Shown here: positions 43,888-52,656 of the stretch, piece by piece
How the letters are laid out: every line of letters starts with the position of its first letter
How positions within the stretch are numbered: the stretch's first letter is position 1
Source: an uncultured Clostridia bacterium
GTDB lineage: Bacteria; Bacillota; Clostridia; Peptostreptococcales; Anaerovoracaceae
Assembly: GCA_938045615.1 (NCBI GenBank)
Contig: CALIBC010000226.1
Location: 55,438-119,437 of the forward strand
Direction: 5' to 3'
Length of the DNA: 64,000 nt
The notes under the pieces: generated by a model
The model's database searches: none
Told to the model about the DNA's origin: nothing
Seen by the model: the letters and a program-made list of their open reading frames with translations, nothing else
Made by a program: the position numbers and the translations under genes

Positions 43888-44778
43888 ATGTTATTGGCAT
43901 TTGACATTGGCAACAGCAATATCGTCCTTGGGGTTTTCAAGGGCGAGGAACTTGTTACAAATTGGAGAATAGAAACAGATACAAATAAAAGCGCCGATGA
44001 GTACGGCATGCTCATAAGCCAGTTTTTTCAATATGAAGGGCTGAAGATGAGTGCGGTAAAAGATGTTATAATTTCAACGGTGGTTCCATCTGTACTTTAT
44101 ACGATGCAGCATATGTCGCAAAAGTATTTCAGCAAAAGAGCCATAGTCATAGAATCGGGTGTCAAGACGGGGCTTGTTGTCAAATATGACAACCCGAAGA
44201 TGGTCGGAGCGGACAGAATTGTAAATGCGGTGGCGGCTTACAAAAAGTACGGCGGACCGTTGATCGTGATCGATTTCGGAACCGCGACAACGTTTTGTGC
44301 GATAAGCGAAAAAGCAGAATATCTTGGTGGGACGATAGCGCCGGGGCTTAAGATCGCATCGGAGGCGCTTTTTCAGAAGACTGCCATGCTACCTAAGGTT
44401 GAACTGGAAGAACCGGGTCATGCAATATGCAAAAATACCATTCAGAGTATGCAGTCGGGATTGGTGTACAGCCATATGGGCATGGTGGAGTTTATAGTGC
44501 GAAAGATGAAGGAAGAACTCAGTGCGATCACGGAAAGCGGCGCACCTGTTAAGGTCATCGCAACCGGGGGACTTGCAGCCATGATAGAAGCCGGGGTTGA
44601 CTGTATTGATTGCGTGGACAGACTCCTGACACTGGAAGGTCTTGAGATAATCTACAGAAAGAATCGTAGAAACGCAAGACATTCTTCAAAAGATAGAAAG
44701 CCGTGCGATGCGCAGACCGAGAAGGATGAAAAAGGTGAAAAGGTCGAAAGAGAAGATCAAAAGTATAGGAAATCTTGA
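43888..44778 (+). CDS. coaX: Type III pantothenate kinase
   Basis: CoaX phosphorylates pantothenate, the first step of CoA synthesis. The 296-residue product has the ASKHA nucleotide motifs DIGNSNIVLGVF, GADRIVNAVAA, VIDFGTATTF and GGTIAPGL. The family length is about 255. The last 35 residues (from about RKNRRNARHSSKD) are a charged Lys/Glu tail not seen in typical CoaX. The 3' end overlaps dus by 71 bases. It is the usual coaX-dus neighbour pair. Confidence 0.93.
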   Translation: MLLAFDIGNSNIVLGVFKGEELVTNWRIETDTNKSADEYGMLISQFFQYEGLKMSAVKDVIISTVVPSVLYTMQHMSQKYFSKRAIVIESGVKTGLVVKYDNPKMVGADRIVNAVAAYKKYGGPLIVIDFGTATTFCAISEKAEYLGGTIAPGLKIASEALFQKTAMLPKVELEEPGHAICKNTIQSMQSGLVYSHMGMVEFIVRKMKEELSAITESGAPVKVIATGGLAAMIEAGVDCIDCVDRLLTLEGLEIIYRKNRRNARHSSKDRKPCDAQTEKDEKGEKVEREDQKYRKS

Positions 44779-45721
44779 ATTGGACACTCCGTTCATTCTT
44801 GCGCCTCTTGCGGGTATAACCGACGCCCCCATGCGTCGAATAAATCGACAATTGGGAGCGTCGTTGACGTATTCGGAGATGGTTAGCGCCAAGGGCATGT
44901 ATTACAACGATAAAAATACGGAAAAACTTTTGTTTTGCTACGGTGACGAATCCAATACCGCATATCAGATTTTCGGACATGAACCGGATATGATAGCTTA
45001 TGCAACCGATAGGCTGAATTGCAGAAAACATGTTTTGCTCGACATAAATATGGGATGCCCTGTTCCCAAGATAGTTAAGAACGGAGAGGGTTCGGCTCTT
45101 CTGAAAAATCCCGAACTGATAGAAAAACTTGTTCGCGCGGCGGTGGAAAATACGGACAGGCCTGTGACGGCTAAGATAAGGATCGGTTTTGCGGCAGGCG
45201 AAAACAATGCGATTGAGGCGGCACTTGCCGTTCAGGAAGGCGGCGCCTCCGCAGTTGCGGTTCACGGAAGAACAAGAGCTCAGTTTTACTCAGGAGAGGT
45301 GGACAGAAAAGCGATCGCCGAAGTAAAAAGAGTTCTGCGGATACCGGTAATCGGAAACGGTGATGTCGTGGATGTGAAAACAGCGATGGAAATGATGGAA
45401 CAGACAAACTGCGACTTTGTTATGGTAGGACGTGGAGCATTGGGTAATCCGTGGATATTCAGAGATCTTAGATGCGCATGGAACGGCGAAAAAGCACCGG
45501 CGCCACCAAGCAGGCGTGAGAAGGGCGAAATGATGCTGCGCCAGCTTGATGAAACCGTCGAGCTGAAAGGTGGGTACGTGGCTGTGAGGGAGATGCGCAA
45601 AGTTTGCGGCTGGTACGTCAAGGGCTTGCCGGGGAGCGCAGAGTTCAGACGAACCGTTAACACGATCACTGATGTGGAGGAACTGAGGGAAACTATTGTT
45701 AAGTATATGCTTGCAAAATGA
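44708..45721 (+). CDS. dusB: tRNA-dihydrouridine synthase (Dus family)
   Basis: Dus enzymes reduce uridines in tRNA D-loops with FMN. The 337-residue frame shows LAPLAGITDAPMRR, NMGCPVPKIVKNGEGSALL (catalytic Cys in GCP) and VMVGRGALGNPW, which binds FMN phosphate. The start is unclear: ATG 44708, ATG 44726, or GTG 44735 with GAAGGA eight bases before it. All lie inside coaX, leaving a 44-71 base overlap. This is a DusB-type enzyme. Confidence 0.93.
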   Translation: MRRPRRMKKVKRSKEKIKSIGNLELDTPFILAPLAGITDAPMRRINRQLGASLTYSEMVSAKGMYYNDKNTEKLLFCYGDESNTAYQIFGHEPDMIAYATDRLNCRKHVLLDINMGCPVPKIVKNGEGSALLKNPELIEKLVRAAVENTDRPVTAKIRIGFAAGENNAIEAALAVQEGGASAVAVHGRTRAQFYSGEVDRKAIAEVKRVLRIPVIGNGDVVDVKTAMEMMEQTNCDFVMVGRGALGNPWIFRDLRCAWNGEKAPAPPSRREKGEMMLRQLDETVELKGGYVAVREMRKVCGWYVKGLPGSAEFRRTVNTITDVEELRETIVKYMLAK

Positions 45722-45744
45722 ATTTTGTATCCGAGCGCACGACG

Positions 45745-45846
45745 CGGCTTTCATGATGCGCAGTCGCCCGCACGCTTGCGGTTTTCATGACGTCACGGCT
45801 TGCTACATGCCGCCGCTTTCATGATGCGCCGTCGTTTCGTTTATGT
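45745..45846 (+). repeat. Three degenerate 34-base tandem repeats
   Basis: Units start at 45745, 45779 and 45813. They share the cores CGGCTTTCATGATGCGCAGTC, CGGTTTTCATGACG and CCGCTTTCATGATGCGCCGTC, so units 1 and 3 are nearly identical over 20 bases. Each is exactly 34 bases from the next. The array lies just after dus and ends before the extended -10 promoter at 45860. Function unknown. Confidence 0.65.
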
Positions 45847-45859
45847 ATGGATTTGTTTG

Positions 45860-45868
45860 TGATATAAT
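45860..45868 (+). promoter_or_regulatory. Extended -10 promoter before the PrsW-like gene
   Basis: TG-A-TATAAT (45860-45868) is a consensus extended -10 element. No strong -35 is visible. It lies 60 bases before the ATG at 45928, after the 34-base repeats. Confidence 0.65.
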
Positions 45869-45927
45869 ACTTGTTGGCATCGCAGTGCATCGTTAATGAT
45901 GTATTGCAGGCAGTCCGGGGGATTTGA

Positions 45928-46626
45928 ATGAGAACACTGCTTCTTCTTATGGCGATTATACCGCCGATATTTCTGATGTACCGCATATATAAGGCGGATA
46001 AGGTCGAAAAAGAGCCGATGGGTCTGATCTTGAAATTGTTTTTTTTCGGGGCGGCGATAACTGTTTTTGCAGGCCTGATTGAAAGCTTTGCCGGTAGATT
46101 GCTGCGCGTACCTCTTTCCGAAAAAGCATCCGCATATAAATTTATTTTCAATTTTATGATAGTGGCGTGGACGGAAGAAGGACTCAAGCACACGGTTCTC
46201 AAACGGATAAGTTGGCGCAGACCGGAGTTTACCCACAGATTTGACGCCATAGTTTATGCGGTGGCTGTGAGCTTGGGATTTGCGACATTTGAAAACATAG
46301 GTTATGTTTTCAATTATGGTTTTTTCAATGCGCTTGGACGTGCCGTGACGGCAATCCCTGCACATTGCATATTTGGGATATTCATGGGCTATTATTATGG
46401 TGTATCAAAGTACTATGCCGTGAGAAAGTTGTGGAGGAGGGAAACCTTTTATCAGCTTCTCAGTCTGCTCCTACCCCTTATAATGCACGGTGCGTACGAT
46501 CTTGCCGCAATATCCACGGGAACAGGTCTTTCGGTCGTTTTCTTCGCGTATATCGCAATTATGGATGTGATCGCTCTGCTCATGGTCAGATACATGTCAC
46601 GGCATGATTCGGGTATAAGTGATTGA
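45928..46626 (+). CDS. PrsW family intramembrane metalloprotease
   Basis: The 232-residue membrane protein has six to seven hydrophobic segments. PrsW-type motifs are WTEEGLKH (residues near 77, Glu-Glu and His), SLGFATFENIGYV and AIPAHCIFGIFMGYYYG, whose Glu and His residues would bind metal. In Bacillus, PrsW cleaves the anti-sigma factor RsiW at site 1. No sigma factor gene is nearby, so the substrate is unknown. GGGGGAT precedes the ATG. Confidence 0.85.
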   Translation: MRTLLLLMAIIPPIFLMYRIYKADKVEKEPMGLILKLFFFGAAITVFAGLIESFAGRLLRVPLSEKASAYKFIFNFMIVAWTEEGLKHTVLKRISWRRPEFTHRFDAIVYAVAVSLGFATFENIGYVFNYGFFNALGRAVTAIPAHCIFGIFMGYYYGVSKYYAVRKLWRRETFYQLLSLLLPLIMHGAYDLAAISTGTGLSVVFFAYIAIMDVIALLMVRYMSRHDSGISD

Positions 46627-46728
46627 CTGTTTGGAATTTGACCGTTCGACTGTATAAATTCAGTCATGTAAGTTCGGTTACACACGTTGTCGCATAAGTG
46701 AGGTTGCACAAGTTATGGAGAAAAGAAG

Positions 46729-47814
46729 TTGAAGAAAGAGCACGGCGGAAATATTTATAAATACGCAGGAAAAGTATATGATTTTTCTGCCAATCTCAAT
46801 CCTTTGGGAACACCTATGCAGGTCAGACGCGCAATTGTCGAAAACATGGATGCCTATGAAGCGTATCCCGATCCGAAAAATACCGAACTTCGGAAAGCGA
46901 TAGCAGAATATCACGGCGTTGATGAGGGGCTCATCGCATGCGGAAACGGCGCAGAAGATGTGATATACCGTATCGTATGCGCGCTTAACCCGGAAAACGC
47001 TCTTGTGGTGGCGCCGACATTTTCGGAATATGAAGAGGCGCTGGAAACTTTTGGGTGCAGCGTCGATCATTTTTATCTTTCCGAAGAAAACGATTTTATT
47101 CCGGATGCGGGGATTGCGGGCAAGATCGACGGGGGAGATTATGATTTGGTTTTCATCTGCAACCCCAACAATCCCACGGGCATTCCGGTGCCACGCAAAG
47201 TAATGATGGACATAATATATGCCTGCGACAAGACGGATTCAATGCTGGTAATGGATGAATGTTTTATGGACTTTCTTTCGGATGCGGAGAAGTACACGGT
47301 CATGGGAGAAATCTCAAGGTTGCCGAAAGCGATAATATTGAAATCATTCACCAAACTGTTTGCGATGGCGGGATTGAGGCTTGGATATTGTGTGTGCGGA
47401 GATTCTCAAACGGCGGAAAAGATCAGAGAGTGCCTCACAAGATGGCCGGTCTCCACGGTGGCCGCCACAGCAGGCGTCGCGGCACTTTCGGTCGACGGAT
47501 ACGCCGACAGGACAAAGGCGTTGGTTGCGATAGAGAGGGAAAAACTTGTGGCCGCTTTGATCCGAGCAGGTTTCAAATTGTATGACTCATGTGCAAATTA
47601 CATATTTTTCAGAAGTGAGATCCCTCTTGAAAGATTTCTCATGCAGTATGGAATAATTATCAGAAATTGTGACAACTATGAAGGAATATTTCAACCAGGG
47701 GGCGCCGAATCCCCCAAAGACGTCGATGGGTATTATTACAGAATTGCGGTTAGGACGCCTGCGGAAAACAGATATCTGATGGAGGCGCTGTCGGATCGAA
47801 TGAATGGAAGATGA
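46729..47814 (+). CDS. CobD-like class I/II PLP aminotransferase (threonine-phosphate decarboxylase-like)
   Basis: The 361-residue product starts HGGNIYKYAGKVYDFSANLNPLG, the opening of CobD (L-threonine-O-3-phosphate decarboxylase) proteins. It has CNPNNPTG and the PLP-lysine region LKSFTKLFAMAGLRLG. CobD supplies aminopropanol phosphate for B12 synthesis; HisC-type proteins are an alternative. No other cobalamin biosynthesis gene is in the window. The start is TTG at 46729 with GGAGAAAAG upstream. Confidence 0.8.
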   Translation: MKKEHGGNIYKYAGKVYDFSANLNPLGTPMQVRRAIVENMDAYEAYPDPKNTELRKAIAEYHGVDEGLIACGNGAEDVIYRIVCALNPENALVVAPTFSEYEEALETFGCSVDHFYLSEENDFIPDAGIAGKIDGGDYDLVFICNPNNPTGIPVPRKVMMDIIYACDKTDSMLVMDECFMDFLSDAEKYTVMGEISRLPKAIILKSFTKLFAMAGLRLGYCVCGDSQTAEKIRECLTRWPVSTVAATAGVAALSVDGYADRTKALVAIEREKLVAALIRAGFKLYDSCANYIFFRSEIPLERFLMQYGIIIRNCDNYEGIFQPGGAESPKDVDGYYYRIAVRTPAENRYLMEALSDRMNGR

Positions 47815-47849
47815 GGAGTATGCGCCCGCCTCGCTTCAATTCATAAGTA

Positions 47850-47878
47850 TTGATTTTTACCTATTCATGTAGTAGAAT
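47850..47878 (+). promoter_or_regulatory. Promoter of the thiolase gene leader
   Basis: TTGATT (47850-47855) and TAGAAT (47873-47878) are 17 bases apart. The leader to the thiolase start at 48148 is about 260 bases. Confidence 0.7.
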
Positions 47879-47884
47879 TACGAT

Positions 47885-48147
47885 AATTGATGATTGCCGC
47901 AATACGCAAGCGGACGGAGTGCGGCCTGCCAACCGGAAAGTTCGTTTTGGAATCCGATGCTTTGAGGATTCGCGAGATGCAAGAGCTTCATGGAAAAATG
48001 GAACTTTTGCATCTCGGAGGCTACCACAGGACTGACATTTGAGACAGTCAGGTCTGTCGGAGGTCGCCGGGTACACATTGATTTAGGTTTGGATGAGCGG
48101 ATGGAATTCGACTTATCGGACACTTCGTTTTATAGGAGGTATGCAAA
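47885..48147 (+). ncRNA. Structured 5' leader of the thiolase gene, class unknown
   Basis: The leader has a hairpin GCCGCA / TGCGGC (47896-47901 with 47920-47925) and a 12-bp hairpin GAGATGCAA-GAG with CTTTTGCATCTC (47974-47985 with 48004-48015, one wobble). Two short stems use the same bases and exclude each other: GACTG 48030-48034 with CAGTC 48045-48049, or GACAG 48043-48047 with CTGTC 48054-48058. Such a switch-like layout suggests a riboswitch or attenuator, but I do not match it to a known class. Confidence 0.55.
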
Positions 48148-49335
48148 ATGAAAGAGGTAGTAATTGTCGGCGCAGCAAGAACGGCTATCGGATCGTACGG
48201 AGGAACTTTGAAATCGGTCTCCGCAAGGCAACTTGGAGCAATCGTGATCAAAGAGGCGATGAAAAGAGCCGGTATTCAGCCTGAACAGGTTGAGGAAGTT
48301 ATCATGGGTGATGTTCTTCAGGGTGGTCTTGGCCAGAACGTGGCAAGACAGATGACCCTGGATGCAGGAATTCCCAAAGAAGTGCCTGCGATGACAATCA
48401 ACAAGGTTTGCGGTTCCGGTCTGAGAGCCGTGGAGCTTGCCGCTCAGATAATCAAGGCAGGGGATGCCGATATAATTGTGGCAGGCGGTGCGGAGAACAT
48501 GTCGTCCACGGCATATGCAGTACCGTCGGCAAGATGGGGACAGAGAATGTTCGACGCCAAGATGGTGGACATGATGGTGAACGACGGATTGTGGGATGCT
48601 TTCAATGGATACCACATGGGCATGACTGCAGAAAACGTTGCCGAGAAATGGGGGCTCACTAGAGAAGAGTTGGATCAGTTTGCTCTGGAATCACAGCAGA
48701 AAGCGGAAGCCGCAATCAAAGCCGGTAAGTTTAAAGATGAGATAGTTCCTGTGGAAATTCCGCAGAGAAAGGGAGATCCTGTCGTATTCGATACCGACGA
48801 GTACGTTAAGATGGGAGCGACATTGGAAAAGATGGCAAAGCTGAAGCCGGCTTTCAAGAAAGACGGAGGAGTTGTTACGGCTGCCAATGCGTCAGGTATC
48901 AATGATTCAGGTGCCGCAGTTGTTGTCATGTCGGCCGACAAGGCAAAGGAACTGGGACTTAAGCCACTGGTTAAAATCGTCAGCTATGCATCCGCAGGAG
49001 TCGATCCTTCGATCATGGGAGTGGGTCCCGTACCTGCTTCACAGAAAGCTTTGGAAAAAGCGGATCTGTCTATTGAGGATATGGATCTCTACGAGGCAAA
49101 CGAGGCATTTGCCGCACAGTCGGTTGCTGTGGGCAAGGAGCTCGGATTCGACAAAGAAAAGCTTAATGTAAACGGTGGAGCTATTGCACTGGGACATCCG
49201 ATCGGAGCATCCGGCTGCAGGATCCTCATTACGCTGATCTACGAGATGCTGAAGAGGGACGATGCCAAGAAGGGTCTTGCTACACTTTGTATCGGAGGCG
49301 GAATGGGAACTGCGCTCATCGTTGAAAAGTGCTAA
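48148..49335 (+). CDS. thlA: Acetyl-CoA C-acetyltransferase (thiolase)
   Basis: This enzyme joins two acetyl-CoA into acetoacetyl-CoA, the entry to butyrate or butanol synthesis and PHB-type pathways. The 395-residue product has the active-site Cys C88 in NKVCGSG, H350 in GHPIG and C381 in LCIGGGMG. The length is normal. No other butyrate genes (crotonase, bcd, etf) are next to it. ATAGGAGG precedes the ATG. The name thlA/atoB is by function, not exact subfamily. Confidence 0.95.
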   Translation: MKEVVIVGAARTAIGSYGGTLKSVSARQLGAIVIKEAMKRAGIQPEQVEEVIMGDVLQGGLGQNVARQMTLDAGIPKEVPAMTINKVCGSGLRAVELAAQIIKAGDADIIVAGGAENMSSTAYAVPSARWGQRMFDAKMVDMMVNDGLWDAFNGYHMGMTAENVAEKWGLTREELDQFALESQQKAEAAIKAGKFKDEIVPVEIPQRKGDPVVFDTDEYVKMGATLEKMAKLKPAFKKDGGVVTAANASGINDSGAAVVVMSADKAKELGLKPLVKIVSYASAGVDPSIMGVGPVPASQKALEKADLSIEDMDLYEANEAFAAQSVAVGKELGFDKEKLNVNGGAIALGHPIGASGCRILITLIYEMLKRDDAKKGLATLCIGGGMGTALIVEKC

Positions 49336-49378
49336 CTTTACAAACATTTGATTCCCACAAAGAACAGGAGGTAGGAAT

Positions 49379-49894
49379 ATGCTTGACAAAAAAGTGAAAA
49401 GCCTGCTCAACACGCAGATAAACAAGGAACTCTTTTCAGCATATCTGTATTTGGGTTTTGCCAACTATTATGAAGACGAGGGTTTGAGTGGCTTCAATAA
49501 CTGGTACACGATTCAGGCACAGGAAGAGAGAGATCATGCCATGCTCATGCTCAAATATCTGCAGATGAACGGAGAGACCATTGAGCTTTTGGCGGTGGAA
49601 AAACCCGCGCAGGAATTCAGCAGCCACATGGAGCCTCTGAAAGAGGCGCTGAAGCACGAACAATATGTTACTAAGCTGATAAACGATATCTATGCGGCGG
49701 CTCATGAGATAAAGGACTTCCGCACAATGCAGTTTCTGGATTGGTTTGTGAAAGAGCAGGTTGAGGAGGAAGATACTGCGAGCAATCTGATAAAGAAGAT
49801 GGAAATGTTCGGTACCGATGCAAAGGGGCTGTACATGCTGGATCAGGAGCTGGCGGGAAGAGTCTACTCGGCGCCGTCTTTGACGCTTGACTGA
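49379..49894 (+). CDS. ftn: Non-haem ferritin
   Basis: The 171-residue four-helix protein stores iron. It has the ferroxidase residues around NKELFSAYLY (Glu), QEERDHAMLM (Glu, His) and VKEQVEEEDTASNL (Glu). It lacks Dps or bacterioferritin haem features. AGGAGGTAGG precedes the ATG at 49379. A strong terminator follows at 49924-49948. Confidence 0.95.
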   Translation: MLDKKVKSLLNTQINKELFSAYLYLGFANYYEDEGLSGFNNWYTIQAQEERDHAMLMLKYLQMNGETIELLAVEKPAQEFSSHMEPLKEALKHEQYVTKLINDIYAAAHEIKDFRTMQFLDWFVKEQVEEEDTASNLIKKMEMFGTDAKGLYMLDQELAGRVYSAPSLTLD

Positions 49895-49923
49895 CAAGAT
49901 CCGAAAGAGTAGTGTATAAATTC

Positions 49924-49948
49924 AAACCGCCCCATGTGGGCGGTTTTT
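49924..49948 (+). terminator. Ferritin gene terminator
   Basis: AAACCGCCC (49924-49932) pairs perfectly with GGGCGGTTT (49938-49946) around a 5-base loop, followed by TT into ATAATG. It is a textbook stem. Confidence 0.9.
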
Positions 49949-49974
49949 ATAATGTACCGTGGGGGTGAAGTGAA

Positions 49975-51312
49975 TTGCCGAACTTGCTATTGAAGATGCC
50001 GGAACAAGTAAATATGATTTTGGAAGAACTTGAATCCGCAGGATACGAAGCCTATGCGGTAGGTGGATGCATACGCGACAGCCTCATGGGCAAACAGCCG
50101 AGGGATTGGGATATTGCCGCGGCGGCAAGACCCGATGATGTCAAGAGAGTATTTCACCGCCTGAAAACTTCCGATGTGGGGATTGGACACGGAACGGTCG
50201 GCTTGACGGTGGGCGGCAAAACATATGAGGTCACAACGTTCAGAAGTGACGGAAAATATTCCGATTCAAGACATCCGGACAAAGTGACATTTTCTGAAAC
50301 GATAGAGCAAGATCTGGCGCGACGCGATTTTACGATGAACGCCATGGCATACGGCAAAAAACGCGGTCTTATAGATTTGTTCGGCGGATACAAAGACATT
50401 GAGAACGGTATCATACGAGTTGTCGGCAATCCCGAACAAAGATTTTCCGAGGATGCGTTGCGTATCTTCAGAGCGATGCGCTTTGCGGCTGAAACCGGGT
50501 TTTCCATTGAAAATGCGACAGAATCGTCTATATACGATTTATATTTGACAACAAAGGTCGTCGCATACGAAAGACTCAATGCGGAATTTGCCAAAATTAT
50601 TTTGGGCAATTTCGGGGAAAAAGTGATAAAGCGTTACAAAAAAATATTTGAAGAAGTTTTTGAGATTAAACTCCCTAAAAAAATAGAATTCGACTACCTG
50701 CCGAAAGACAAGGCGTTGCGTTTGGCGACACTGCTGACCGATGAGTATGGTACGGGAGTTGCAGCTTATGATTCAGGAGAATTCTTGACTTCGCAGCTCC
50801 TTGCTTTCACTGATCTTAAAAGAATGAGGTTTGACAATAAAACCGTTCGGGAGGTGAGAGATATCCATGATGCAAGCAGTGAGCTACTTTTTTACAAAAA
50901 GCGCGGCTACCCATGCAGGTCCACGCATAAAGCATGCGCAAGCCCGGATGTAATTATCCGCTCAAAAAAAATACAGCTCAAAAAAATGCTCGCAAAGTAC
51001 GGCGAATCCTGTGTAGGAAAGGCATTGATTTTAAATAGAGAATCACGGTGCACGTTGGATGAAATAATACGGGATGGAGACTGCTACAGCTTGAAACAGC
51101 TGGATGTTACGGGTCATGAAATAAGAAATCTCGTTTCTTGCACTCTCACGGACAATGGGGGGCAAGAAAAATCTGCACGATCCTGCGGACGCTTGACGGG
51201 AAAGCTGCTCGACGAGCTGCTCGATGCGGTCATCGAGGAGAAAATCCCGAACCGAAGTGAAGAACTTTTAAAGTATGCGCAAAAGAGCTTGCAGCTGAAA
51301 TGCTTGCAGTAA
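49975..51312 (+). CDS. cca: CCA tRNA nucleotidyltransferase
   Basis: This class II nucleotidyltransferase adds or repairs the 3' CCA of tRNAs. The 445-residue product has YAVGGCIRDSLMG near residue 25, the DxD motif in RDWDIAAAARPDD, RRDFTMNAMAYG and RIFRAMRFAAETGF near residue 162. The region from about residue 200 onward is divergent from the usual enzyme, with an atypical C-terminal half. The start is TTG at 49975, preceded by GGGGG. Confidence 0.92.
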   Translation: MPNLLLKMPEQVNMILEELESAGYEAYAVGGCIRDSLMGKQPRDWDIAAAARPDDVKRVFHRLKTSDVGIGHGTVGLTVGGKTYEVTTFRSDGKYSDSRHPDKVTFSETIEQDLARRDFTMNAMAYGKKRGLIDLFGGYKDIENGIIRVVGNPEQRFSEDALRIFRAMRFAAETGFSIENATESSIYDLYLTTKVVAYERLNAEFAKIILGNFGEKVIKRYKKIFEEVFEIKLPKKIEFDYLPKDKALRLATLLTDEYGTGVAAYDSGEFLTSQLLAFTDLKRMRFDNKTVREVRDIHDASSELLFYKKRGYPCRSTHKACASPDVIIRSKKIQLKKMLAKYGESCVGKALILNRESRCTLDEIIRDGDCYSLKQLDVTGHEIRNLVSCTLTDNGGQEKSARSCGRLTGKLLDELLDAVIEEKIPNRSEELLKYAQKSLQLKCLQ

Positions 51313-51332
51313 CAGCTATCGGATGGTATTAT
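51304..51332 (+). promoter_or_regulatory. Promoter of the LCP gene, possible leaderless start
   Basis: TTGCAG (51304-51309) and TATTAT (51327-51332) are 17 bases apart. The ATG at 51340 is only 8 bases after the -10, where transcription would begin. No ribosome binding site lies between, so the mRNA may be leaderless. Confidence 0.55.
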
Positions 51333-51339
51333 AATCAGT

Positions 51340-52569
51340 ATGGATAGACGAACGGAAGATTTTAAAGATGCGCATTACAGTCCGGAACTTATCAGACAAC
51401 ACGAGGATCCGGAATATACCAAGCGTGCAGAAGAATATGAACGTCGTGAAAGAAGTAAGATTCACGGAAGAAGAAAAAACGGCCGTAGACGCTCGGATAT
51501 GGACGCCTATGAGATAAGACCCAAGAAACGCAAGAGATATAGACTGAACAAACTTAAGATTTTCAGGAACATCGTCATAGTGTTGCTGATGTTTTTGATT
51601 GCTCTTTTTGCGTATGTGCTTTCTGTTACATCAAAGCTGGACAGGGAAAACACCGACGGCAAAAACTTTGCTATAAATTCCCGGGTCGACAAGGACTTAG
51701 ACGGATACAGAAATATAGCAATATTGGGATCGGATGCTAGAAAAGGTGAGGGGTACGACGGTAGCAGGACTGATGCGGTCATAATTTTGAGCATCAGAAA
51801 GAGAGATGGCAGGGTTAAGATGATTTCCGTCATGAGAGATTCATACCTCAAGATGAAAAATAGAGAGAAAATCGTTGTATTTGATAAACTGACCCATGCC
51901 CATGCCTATGGAGGAGGCATCAATACGGTTGAGGCTCTTAACAGGAATTTGGATCTGAATATCAGAGAATATGTGGTATTCAATTGGAAAGCCGTTGCCG
52001 ATACCGTGGACTGCCTTGGCGGGATAAGCGTTAATGTAAAGTCAAACGAGATAGGGGATCTCAACCATTGGGGACCTGATACCGCCAAAAATGTGAGCAA
52101 GAAGTACAAAAAGATAAAGCATACGGGTGTGCAGACGTTAAGTGGTGTTCAGGCGACCACATACTGTAGGATAAGAAAAAACTCGGGCGGAGATACGGGC
52201 AGAGCGACGAGATACAAGAAAGTCATGGCGGGAGTTCTCAAGAAGGCAATAACCTCTCCCGCTAAAATCGGAACATTGTCAAAGAAAGTGATGCCGAAAG
52301 TAAGAACGAATATGACACAATTTCAGGTCGCCACACTTATGCTCAGAAGTCCGATGTTCAATATGGAAAAGGGAGTCAGCTGGCCGAAAACATTTTACGG
52401 CGGAGTGATCGGAGGTGTTTGGTATGCGGTGCCTGCGACTTTATCGGCAAATGTAAGATGGCTGCACAGAAAGGCTTTTGACGGCAGCGGCAGTTCACCG
52501 TCCGGCACAGTTTCCAAAATCAGCAATGAGATAGTGAACAGAACAGGCATTTCCCAAGGCAATCAGTAA
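51340..52569 (+). CDS. LCP family cell-wall glycopolymer ligase (LytR-CpsA-Psr)
   Basis: LCP proteins attach teichoic acids or capsular polymers to peptidoglycan at the outer membrane face. The 409-residue product has a long basic cytosolic part (residues 1-74), one membrane segment (about 75-96) and an extracellular LCP domain. The domain has NIAILGSDARKGEGYDG, SRTDAVIILSIR, MISVMRDSYLKM and the C-terminal ATTYCRIRKN block. There is no Shine-Dalgarno site; see the promoter entry. Confidence 0.92.
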   Translation: MDRRTEDFKDAHYSPELIRQHEDPEYTKRAEEYERRERSKIHGRRKNGRRRSDMDAYEIRPKKRKRYRLNKLKIFRNIVIVLLMFLIALFAYVLSVTSKLDRENTDGKNFAINSRVDKDLDGYRNIAILGSDARKGEGYDGSRTDAVIILSIRKRDGRVKMISVMRDSYLKMKNREKIVVFDKLTHAHAYGGGINTVEALNRNLDLNIREYVVFNWKAVADTVDCLGGISVNVKSNEIGDLNHWGPDTAKNVSKKYKKIKHTGVQTLSGVQATTYCRIRKNSGGDTGRATRYKKVMAGVLKKAITSPAKIGTLSKKVMPKVRTNMTQFQVATLMLRSPMFNMEKGVSWPKTFYGGVIGGVWYAVPATLSANVRWLHRKAFDGSGSSPSGTVSKISNEIVNRTGISQGNQ

Positions 52570-52656
52570 CACGGGCATGCACGGGGAGTGATGCGAGCGA
52601 AAACTTTGACAAGTTACCGGTCGTCGGATATTTACACGCATGCATGGAGGAGTATT

